From positions 1 to 5,742 of the forward strand of contig NZ_JBQCEE010000414.1 in the NCBI RefSeq assembly GCF_051960575.1: a stretch of DNA of 5,742 nt, read 5' to 3'. The stretch comes from JBQCEE01 sp051960575. GTDB taxonomy: Bacteria; Actinomycetota; Actinomycetes; Mycobacteriales; Jatrophihabitantaceae. This document shows positions 1 through 4,545 of the stretch, one piece after another. The stretch's first letter is position 1; the number at the start of each line of letters is the position of its first letter. The position numbers and the translations under genes are program-made. The notes beneath the pieces are model-generated. The model was not told the DNA's origin, did no database searches, and worked only from the letters and a program-made list of their open reading frames with translations.

Positions 1-194
1 CGAAGGAAGCCGCGGTTCGGCTCGTGCGACCACGGGACCGGGCCGAAGCCCTTCCACCCGTTGCGGCGCAACTGGTCCAGCCCGCGGTGGTAGCCGGTGC
101 GCGCGTAGGCGTAGGCCTCGACGCTGCGGCCCTCGGCCAGCGCGTGCTCGGCGAGGGTCGCCCAGGCCAGCATCGACGCCGGGTTGGCCGCGGC
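1..194 (-). CDS. DUF3151 family protein, internal fragment (runs off the left edge; N-terminus missing)
   Basis: Reading the minus strand from about 194 down to 1 gives an uninterrupted stretch of about 64 codons. It contains the DUF3151 hallmarks: an AAANPAS / LAWATLAEHALAEGR helix region, then AYAYARTGYHRGLDQLRR, then GWKGFGPVPWSHEPNRGFLR. Family members are about 130-145 residues of unknown function, common in actinobacteria near purA and fructose-bisphosphate aldolase genes (from memory). The C-terminal part would lie left of base 1. On the upstream side family similarity stops at the palindrome 187-194. Beyond it this frame merely reads the complement of the oppositely oriented homologue, with no ribosome binding site or credible start, so the N-terminal part (about 35-40 residues) is absent. 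Codons are typical of a living gene and no stop interrupts the fragment. The family call is secure from the motifs; whether the fragment is expressed, or even belongs to this replicon, is uncertain. Confidence 0.8.
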
Positions 195-380
195 GCACCC
201 CACGTCGTCCGCGGCCTGGGCTGCGCTGGCCGAGGCCGCGCTCGCGGGCGGCCGCGACGTCGAGGGCTACGCCTACGCGCGCACCGGCTACCACCGCGGC
301 CTCGACGCGCTGCGCAAGGCGGGCTGGCGCGGCACCGGCCACGTGCCGTGGTCGCACGAGCCGAACCGGGGCTTCCTGCG
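1..380. repeat. Imperfect gapless inverted repeat formed by two DUF3151 segments
   Basis: Base n pairs in homology with base 381-n across 1-380 without a single insertion or deletion. The axis falls in the 8-bp perfect palindrome GCCGCGGC at 187-194. By hand alignment the arms differ at about 44 of 194 positions (about 77% identity); the encoded 65-residue segments also share about 77%. The longest exact mirrored block is 33 bp (82-114 against 267-299), inside the YAYARTGYHRG coding region. At least a dozen differing codons are synonymous. The arms are therefore diverged homologues, not a recent copy of one sequence folded back. Confidence 0.9.
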
Positions 381-495
381 TGCCCTGCACTCGCTCGCCG
401 TCGCCGCCGGCCGCATCGGCGAGACCGACGAGGCCGAGCGCTGCGCGAAGTTCCTTGCTGACAGCGACCCGGACGCCGCCGCCGCGCTCGACTGA
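184..495 (+). CDS. DUF3151 family protein, C-terminal two thirds (5' truncated)
   Basis: About 103 codons ending in TGA at 493-495. The product shows DUF3151 motifs in order: AAAHPTSSAAWAALAEAAL, then GYAYARTGYHRGLDALRKAGW, then HVPWSHEPNRGFLRAL, and a C-terminal IGETDEAERCAKFLADSDPD segment. The family is about 130-145 residues of unknown function, so the C-terminus is complete and roughly the first 35 residues are missing. The TTG at 184 is only the first possible start codon; it has no ribosome binding site and sits at the palindromic junction with the minus-strand DUF3151 fragment. The frame is open only back to 112. It lies on the same strand as purA, as expected for the usual DUF3151/purA neighbourhood, so this copy is probably the resident one. 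A strong hairpin follows 5 bases after the stop. Function is unknown. Confidence 0.85.
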   Translation: MAAAHPTSSAAWAALAEAALAGGRDVEGYAYARTGYHRGLDALRKAGWRGTGHVPWSHEPNRGFLRALHSLAVAAGRIGETDEAERCAKFLADSDPDAAAALD

Positions 496-499
496 CGAT

Positions 500-549
500 G
501 ATCAACACCCGTCCTGGCCGCCTGGAGGCGGTCCGAACGGGTGTTGATC
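500..549. terminator. Long hairpin, probable bidirectional terminator between convergent genes
   Basis: A 13-bp perfect outer stem pairs 500-512 (GATCAACACCCGT) with 537-549 (ACGGGTGTTGATC). Inside it are two mismatches, then a second stem of about six pairs (517-522 with 527-532, including one G-T) closed by a TGGA loop. It starts 5 bases after the plus-strand DUF3151 stop and ends 15 bases before the minus-strand stop at 565, where a shared terminator would sit. There is no T-tract on either side, which is common for actinobacterial terminators. A dispersed palindromic repeat unit is the alternative. Confidence 0.7.
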
Positions 550-564
550 GAGCTGGGCGCCGAC

Positions 565-1215
565 TCAGCTGCGGGTGCGCGTCGCCTTCTTCGTCTCGAC
601 CAGGTCGTCGAGCCGCTCGGCATCGGCGCGCTTCGACCGGGCGGACGAGCGCTGCTGGGCGGCGTCGTCGAGCTTCTCCTTCGCCGTGCGCTGGGCGCGG
701 GACGTGCGCTCCGTCGCGGCCGCCTCGGTGCGCTCGACCTGCTGCTCGACGGCACGCGCACGCTGCTTCGCGCGTGCCTCGGCGGCCTGCGTGCGTGCGG
801 CGGCGGTGCTGCGGGCACGCTGCGCCGCGGCCTGCTTCCCCCGGCGCTCGGTCTGCTCGGCCTCGTCGAGGCCCTGTTCGAGCCGCTGCTGCGCCTGGCG
901 GGCGCGCTGCTGTGCACGCTGCTCGCCGGCGTCCGCGACCTGCTCGGCCTCGGCACGTCGCTCGTCGGCGACCTCCTCGAGGGCGACGGCATCGGTCAGC
1001 CGACGCACCCGCTCGAGCCGCTCGACCCCCTGCGCCTCGACCGACGGGTCGCGCAGCAGCCGGCCGGCGAACCGGTCGTAGCTGCCGAGCGCACGGTCGA
1101 GGACGAGTGCGGGCGGGGCGTCCGGCCGCAGCCGGCTCGCCACGCGCGCGTCCAGCACCGCGAGCGGGGTGCGGTAGACGCGGTAGGGCAGCGTCAGGAT
1201 CCGGCGGGTGTTCAT
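565..1215 (-). CDS. Coiled-coil protein of the type often mislabelled 'IF2 family translation initiation factor'
   Basis: 216 residues. The first 60 or so form a compact, moderately hydrophobic region (MNTRRILTLPYRVYRTPLAVLD, then DRALGSYDRFAGRLLRDPS). The rest, about residues 65-205, is almost entirely Ala, Glu, Gln, Arg and Lys with no Trp, Cys or Pro, that is, a long charged alpha-helical coiled coil, ending in a basic TKKATRTRS tail. From memory, mycobacteria and relatives carry a protein of this architecture next to a CsbD-family gene; the IF2 label there reflects only low-complexity similarity, and no GTPase motif is present here. The ATG at 1215 is preceded by a strong ribosome binding site (AAGGGGGA on the minus strand, 1221-1228). 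It overlaps the stop of the upstream CsbD gene as ATGA, which implies translational coupling. No signal peptide or clear membrane helix is seen. Molecular function is unknown; a stress-related or structural role with the CsbD partner is inference. Confidence 0.8.
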   Translation of the reverse strand: MNTRRILTLPYRVYRTPLAVLDARVASRLRPDAPPALVLDRALGSYDRFAGRLLRDPSVEAQGVERLERVRRLTDAVALEEVADERRAEAEQVADAGEQRAQQRARQAQQRLEQGLDEAEQTERRGKQAAAQRARSTAAARTQAAEARAKQRARAVEQQVERTEAAATERTSRAQRTAKEKLDDAAQQRSSARSKRADAERLDDLVETKKATRTRS

Positions 1216-1766
1216 CGCGGTCCCCCTTCGGTGTCGGTCTGCGCGGCCTCGGCGCGCAGCTGCGCGGCGGCGGCCTCGGCGGTCTCGGCCTGGTCCTCGA
1301 GTGCGGCGGCCCGCGTCCCGGCCTGCTGCTCGGTGCGGGCGGCCTCGGCGGCGAGGTGGGTCGCCTCGCGCTCGCCCTGCTCGGCCACCTCGTCCGAGCG
1401 GGTCTCCGCCTCGGCGGCGCCGGCGCGCTCGACGGCGGCCGCCTGCTGCTCGGCCTGCGCGCGTTCGGCGTGCTCGTCGGCGACGATCGCCTGCTCCTCG
1501 CGTCCCGCCTGCTGGTAGGCCGCGCGCTGCTGCTCGGTCGCGGCGCGCTGCTGCTGCTCGGACTGCTCGGCGGCCTCCTGCGCCTTCGCGTCGGCGATCG
1601 CCTCGCGGCTGGTCGCCTCCCTGCGGGCCTGGGCGTCGGTCTGCTGCAGCCGCCCCTCCTCGGTCAGCTCGTCGCTGCCCGTGACGGCGCCGGCGACCTC
1701 CTTGGCCTTGCCGACGACCGAGTCGACGAGTCCCTGGCGGGCCTCTCGTGCCGTGTCGGTATTCAC
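1212..1766 (-). CDS. CsbD-domain stress protein with C-terminal coiled coil
   Basis: 184 residues from a GTG start. Residues about 12-50 (GLVDSVVGKAKEVAGAVTG, then SDELTEEGRLQQTDAQARRE) match the short CsbD-like domain, defined by Bacillus CsbD, a general-stress protein controlled by sigma-B. From memory, mycobacterial relatives are sometimes called microaggregate-binding protein. The remaining residues 50-180 are an Ala/Glu/Gln-rich coiled coil with recurring EQQ units and no Trp, Phe, Cys or Pro until the final GGPR. Bacterial CsbD proteins are usually about 60-80 residues, so the long helical tail is an extension. The GTG at 1766 is chosen because an AGGGAG ribosome binding site lies 5 bases upstream and because the domain begins just after it; the further upstream frame (to 1835) looks non-coding. 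The stop overlaps the start of the next gene by ATGA. No signal peptide is seen, so the product is probably cytoplasmic. Biochemical activity is unknown for the family. Confidence 0.8.
   Translation of the reverse strand: MNTDTAREARQGLVDSVVGKAKEVAGAVTGSDELTEEGRLQQTDAQARREATSREAIADAKAQEAAEQSEQQQRAATEQQRAAYQQAGREEQAIVADEHAERAQAEQQAAAVERAGAAEAETRSDEVAEQGEREATHLAAEAARTEQQAGTRAAALEDQAETAEAAAAQLRAEAAQTDTEGGPR
1323..1561. repeat. Four dispersed copies of CTGCTGCTCGG inside the CsbD coiled-coil gene
   Basis: The 11-mer occurs at 1323-1333, 1443-1453, 1527-1537 and 1551-1561. On the coding strand it encodes the recurring (T/A/S)EQQ unit of the coiled coil. It reflects protein-level repetition rather than a mobile or regulatory repeat. 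Confidence 0.7.
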
Positions 1767-1771
1767 TCGAA

Positions 1772-1777
1772 CTCCCT
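1772..1777 (-). promoter_or_regulatory. Ribosome binding site fixing the CsbD gene start
   Basis: The minus strand reads AGGGAG, then 5 bases, then GTG (1766-1764). This decides the GTG start over longer in-frame options. Just upstream the leader can fold a small hairpin, GTTG-TTCG-CAAC (1792-1781), with TCGT/ACGA (1800-1797 and 1780-1777) able to extend it across a 4-base bulge; the last base of that extension touches the ribosome binding site. Confidence 0.6.
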
Positions 1778-1796
1778 CGTGTTGCGAACAACGTCC

Positions 1797-1823
1797 ACGA
1801 AAGGGCTCCCCGCTCGACTTCCC
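1797..1823 (-). promoter_or_regulatory. Possible ECF (sigma-R/sigma-H-like) promoter for the CsbD operon
   Basis: In the 79-base gap upstream of the CsbD gene the minus strand reads GGGAAG (1823-1818), 18 bases, then CGT (1799-1797). This resembles the GGGAAT-N18-(C)GTT pattern of actinobacterial redox/heat ECF sigma factors, with a mismatch in each element. No housekeeping TANNNT element occurs in this gap. A stress promoter would suit a CsbD gene, but the match is weak and the operon could also be read through from the synthetase gene upstream. Confidence 0.25.
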
Positions 1824-1837
1824 GGCGACCCGCACCA

Positions 1838-1849
1838 GTGATCGATCAC
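1838..1849. other. 12-bp perfect palindrome over the synthetase stop codon
   Basis: GTGATCGATCAC contains the TGA stop of the minus-strand synthetase (1848-1846). A flanking GACCCG (1827-1832) and CGGGTC (1856-1861) could add an outer stem almost symmetric with it. It may act as a weak terminator or attenuator between the synthetase and the CsbD gene, or as a protein-binding site. There is no T-tract. Confidence 0.35.
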
Positions 1850-3141
1850 ACGAGCCGGGTCTTGATCACCTTGCCGAGTGCGTTGCGCGGCAGCGTGTCG
1901 ACGAAGCGCACCTCGCGCGGTCGCTTGTGCACCGAGAGTTCGGACGCGACATGGTCGATCAACGCCGTCGGCGTGATCGGATCGGCGACGACGAAGGCGA
2001 CCACCCGCTGGCCGAGATCGTCGTCGGGCACGCCGACGACCGCCGCCTCGCGCACCGCCGGATGGCCCAGCAGCGCGGTCTCGACCTCGCCGGCGCCGAT
2101 ACGGTAGCCGCCGGACTTGATGAGGTCGGTGCTCGTGCGCCCGACGATCCGGAACCGGCCGGCGGCGTCGACCTCGGCCGTGTCGCCGGTGCGGAACCAC
2201 CCGTCGTCGGTGAAGGGCGCGTCGGCACGCCCGAGGTACCCGCCGAACACCGTCGGCCCACGCACCTCGAGCCCGCCGTCCGCGTCCAGCCTCGTGGCGA
2301 CACCGGCGATCGGCCGGCCGACGATGCCCGGCTCGCGCGGCTCGTCCGCCCGGGCCGCGAGCGTGATCAGCGTTTCCGTCATGCCGTACCGCTCGACCGG
2401 TCCCTGCCCCGTCTGCGCGACGAGCGCGTCGAACACCGGGCGCGGCAGCCCGGCGCTGCCGGAGACCAGCAATCGCGCGGACGCGAGTGCCCGGGCCGCG
2501 TCCGCATCGCCGGCCACCCGTCCCCACACGGTGGGGACGCCGAAGAGGAGCGTGGCGCCGTCCGCTGCGGCCGCGGCGTATGCCGACGCCGTCGGCCGCC
2601 CCGTGTGCACCAGTGCGCTGCCCGCCCGCAGCGCGCCGAGCACGCCCAGCACCAGGCCGTGCACGTGGAACAGCGGCAGCCCGTGGCAGAGCACGTCGTC
2701 CGGCCCCCACTGCCACGCGTCCTGCAATCCGTCGAGGCAGGCCGCGATCGCGTCCGCGATGAGCGGCACGCCCTTCGGCAGCCCCGTCGTCCCGGACGTG
2801 TACAGGATCAACGCCGAGCCGTGCGGCAGCGGCGGGCGCGCACCGGCCGGTCCTGCCGACGCGGAGAGGTCGGCGCCCAGGACGAGATCGACCGCGGCGT
2901 CGCGCAGGATGTGCGCACGCTCCAGCGGTCCTGCGTCGGGCGGCACGGGCACCGCGGGCACGCCGGCCACCAGGCAGCCGACGACCGCGACGACCGTGTC
3001 GATCGTCGCGGCGGCCTCGATCGCGACGGCCCGCGCGCCGCGCACCTGCTCGGCCACCGAGGCGGACGCGATCAGCAGCGCCTCGCCGGACAGCGTGCGG
3101 CCGGCCACGGTGATCGGCGGACACTCGTCGGGCACCAGCAC
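1846..3141 (-). CDS. MatB-like malonyl-CoA / acyl-CoA synthetase (class I adenylate-forming enzyme)
   Basis: 431 residues from a GTG start. The enzyme would adenylate a carboxylic acid with ATP and transfer it to CoA in the cytoplasm. ANL-superfamily motifs appear in order: the P-loop YTSGTTGLPKG (114-124), LPLFHVHGL, ERYGMTET (250-257), GWFRTGD (314-320), the hinge region starting GRTSTDLIKSGGYRIGAGE (334-352), and PRNALGKVIK with the adenylation lysine at 424. HVHGLVLG, TDLIKSGGY and GVPTVWGR are typical of the malonyl-CoA synthetase MatB and mycobacterial FadD36 group. Arg208 in PTVWGR aligns with the Arg that holds the second carboxylate in MatB, so malonate or methylmalonate is the best substrate guess. 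The size is slightly short for the family (about 470-500). Start choice: a TTG at 3192 is in frame, but 3142-3192 has poor codons (AGG, CTA, TCT), no ribosome binding site and promoter-like sequence. The GTG at 3141 lies 6 bases after TACGGT, suggesting a leaderless mRNA. No matA or matC neighbour is present. Confidence 0.88.
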   Translation of the reverse strand: MLVPDECPPITVAGRTLSGEALLIASASVAEQVRGARAVAIEAAATIDTVVAVVGCLVAGVPAVPVPPDAGPLERAHILRDAAVDLVLGADLSASAGPAGARPPLPHGSALILYTSGTTGLPKGVPLIADAIAACLDGLQDAWQWGPDDVLCHGLPLFHVHGLVLGVLGALRAGSALVHTGRPTASAYAAAAADGATLLFGVPTVWGRVAGDADAARALASARLLVSGSAGLPRPVFDALVAQTGQGPVERYGMTETLITLAARADEPREPGIVGRPIAGVATRLDADGGLEVRGPTVFGGYLGRADAPFTDDGWFRTGDTAEVDAAGRFRIVGRTSTDLIKSGGYRIGAGEVETALLGHPAVREAAVVGVPDDDLGQRVVAFVVADPITPTALIDHVASELSVHKRPREVRFVDTLPRNALGKVIKTRLV

Positions 3142-3147
3142 GGGCGC

Positions 3148-3153
3148 ACCGTA
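3148..3153 (-). promoter_or_regulatory. Candidate -10 element of the synthetase gene (leaderless)
   Basis: The minus strand reads TACGGT, matching the actinobacterial TANNNT -10 pattern, with exactly 6 bases to the GTG at 3141. That spacing is typical of leaderless transcripts. A partial -35 match, TCGACG (3174-3169), lies 15 bases further upstream, shorter than ideal. Confidence 0.45.
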
Positions 3154-3159
3154 TAGCCT
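3154..3159 (+). promoter_or_regulatory. Candidate -10 element of purA
   Basis: The plus strand reads TAGCCT (TANNNT), within GTATAGCCT, directly abutting the minus-strand -10 candidate. Transcription would start near 3166, giving a leader of about 38 bases before the purA ATG. No convincing -35 hexamer is seen at 3130-3136. Confidence 0.4.
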
Positions 3160-3172
3160 TTCCGGCGTCGTC

Positions 3173-3189
3173 GACCCGAGAGACCCGAG
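3173..3189. repeat. Short tandem direct repeat in the purA leader
   Basis: GACCCGAG occurs twice, at 3173-3180 and 3182-3189, one base apart. It lies in the presumed 5' leader of purA and upstream of the synthetase promoter. It could be an operator half-site pair or chance. Confidence 0.5.
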
Positions 3190-3203
3190 CAACGGAGACA
3201 GGC

Positions 3204-4490
3204 ATGCCCGCGATCGTGCTCGTCGGTGCCCAGTGGGGCGATGAGGGCAAGGGGAAGGCGACCGACCTGCTCGGCAGCCGGATCGACGCCGTGGTCAAGT
3301 TCAACGGCGGCAACAATGCCGGCCACACGATCGTCATCGGCACCGAGAAGTACGCGCTGCACCTGCTGCCGTCCGGCATCCTGACGCCCGGGGTCACGCC
3401 GATCATCGGCAACGGCGTGGTCATCGACCTGGGCGTGCTGTTCGGTGAGATCGACGCCCTCGAGCAGCGCGGCGTCGACACCTCGAAGCTGGTGGTCAGC
3501 GCCAACGCCCACGTGATCACGTCCTACAACCGGACGCTCGACAACGTCACCGAGCGCTTCCTCGGCAAGCACAAGATCGGCACGACCGGCCGCGGCATCG
3601 GGCCGACCTACGCCGACAAGATGTCGCGCATCGGCATCCGGGTGCAGGACCTCTTCGACGAGTCGGTACTGCGGGCCAAGGTTGCCGGCGCGCTGAACAC
3701 GAAGAACCAGCTGCTCGTGAAGCTCTACAACCGCAAGGCCTTCGACGTCGACGCCGTCGTGGCCGAGCTGCAGGCCTACGCCGAGCGGCTGCGTCCGATG
3801 GTCACCGACACCTCCCTGCTGCTCGAGCAGATGCTGCAGGGCGGCGCGAACGTGGTGCTCGAGGCGGGGCAGGCGACGCTGCTCGACGTCGACTTCGGCA
3901 CCTACCCCTTCGTCACCTCGTCGAACGCGACGGCCGGCGGCGCGTGCACCGGCTCCGGCATCCCGCCGACCCGCATCAGCCGCGTCATCGCCGTGGCCAA
4001 GGCGTACACCACCCGCGTCGGCGAGGGCCCGTTCCCGACCGAGCTGCTCGACGACAAGGGCGACGCCTTGCGCCTGGCCGGCGCCGAGTTCGGCACCACC
4101 ACCGGGCGTCCGCGCCGCTGCGGCTGGTTCGACGCCCCGATCGCCCGCTACGCGACCCGCATCAACGGCGTCACCGACTTCGTGATCACCAAGCTCGACG
4201 TGCTCACCGGCATGGACGAGGTGCCGGTCTGTGTCGCCTACGACGTCGACGGCGTGCGGCACGACGAGGTGCCGATGACGCAGGCCGAGTTCGCGCGCGC
4301 GGTGCCGATCTACGAGACCTTCCCGGGCTGGACGGAGGACATCAGCGGCGCGCGCACGCTCGACGACCTGCCGGCCAACGCGCGCGACTACGTGCTCGCG
4401 CTCGAGCAGATGATCAACGCCCCGCTGTCGGCGATCGGCGTGGGCCCCGGACGCGACGCCGTCATCGCCGTCCGCGCCCTGCTCGATTGA
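3204..4490 (+). CDS. purA: Adenylosuccinate synthetase
   Basis: 428 residues, full length for the bacterial family. It catalyses IMP + aspartate + GTP to adenylosuccinate + GDP + phosphate, the first committed step from IMP to AMP; it is cytoplasmic and normally dimeric. The glycine-rich loop GAQWGDEGKGK (8-18) carries catalytic Asp13, and NNAGHT carries His41. The signature GTTGRGIGPTYADK is at 126-139. The IMP-binding segment is at 220-241, ending DFGTYPFVTSSN. KAYTTRVGEGPFPTE, GRPRRCGWFDA and the guanine-recognition region KLDVLTG follow. GVGPGRD closes the protein. The segment reads EAGQATLLDVDF where many bacterial enzymes have EGAQ or EGGQ and DH, a mild variant. The ATG at 3204 has a GGAG ribosome binding site (3194-3197) 6 bases upstream. 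It is transcribed divergently from the synthetase gene. No good intrinsic terminator follows; only a T5 run at 4494-4498 without a close stem. Confidence 0.98.
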   Translation: MPAIVLVGAQWGDEGKGKATDLLGSRIDAVVKFNGGNNAGHTIVIGTEKYALHLLPSGILTPGVTPIIGNGVVIDLGVLFGEIDALEQRGVDTSKLVVSANAHVITSYNRTLDNVTERFLGKHKIGTTGRGIGPTYADKMSRIGIRVQDLFDESVLRAKVAGALNTKNQLLVKLYNRKAFDVDAVVAELQAYAERLRPMVTDTSLLLEQMLQGGANVVLEAGQATLLDVDFGTYPFVTSSNATAGGACTGSGIPPTRISRVIAVAKAYTTRVGEGPFPTELLDDKGDALRLAGAEFGTTTGRPRRCGWFDAPIARYATRINGVTDFVITKLDVLTGMDEVPVCVAYDVDGVRHDEVPMTQAEFARAVPIYETFPGWTEDISGARTLDDLPANARDYVLALEQMINAPLSAIGVGPGRDAVIAVRALLD

Positions 4491-4533
4491 TCATTTTTCC
4501 GCGCAAGCCTGGCACGGACCGACACCGCGTGGG

Positions 4534-4539
4534 CAGACT
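4534..4539 (+). promoter_or_regulatory. Possible -10 element of the lipoprotein gene (leaderless)
   Basis: CAGACT, one mismatch from TANNNT, lies 6 bases before the GTG at 4546. There is no usable Shine-Dalgarno sequence at that start, so a leaderless transcript is plausible. Read-through from purA, 55 bases upstream, is the alternative. Confidence 0.25.
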
Positions 4540-4545
4540 CGGGGT

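Noticed and set aside
565..1215. Reading the second coiled-coil gene as translation initiation factor IF-2
   Set aside because: It has no G1-G4 GTPase motifs and is 216 residues; resemblance would come only from the charged low-complexity region.
498..1841. A 447-codon plus-strand open frame opposite the coiled-coil genes, and a 325-codon one at 541-1518
   Set aside because: They are antisense shadows of Ala/Glu/Gln/Arg-rich coding sequence. Their products are low-complexity Arg/Pro/Ala or Leu/Gly-rich with no family motif, while the minus strand has ribosome binding sites, a CsbD domain and an ATGA overlap.
1763..3520. A 585-codon minus-strand open frame spanning the synthetase and the purA start
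   Set aside because: It is the wrong frame of the synthetase gene, and its product is Arg/Gly/Ala low complexity. The neighbouring frame has every adenylate-forming motif.
3072..4262. A 396-codon minus-strand open frame antisense to purA
   Set aside because: It mirrors purA codons and shows no recognisable motif or ribosome binding site; purA is unambiguous.
4448..4498. Possible intrinsic terminator after purA (6-bp stem 4448-4453/4469-4474 and T5 at 4494-4498)
   Set aside because: The stem is inside the coding region with a 15-base loop and lies 19 bases from the T run, so it does not form a standard terminator.
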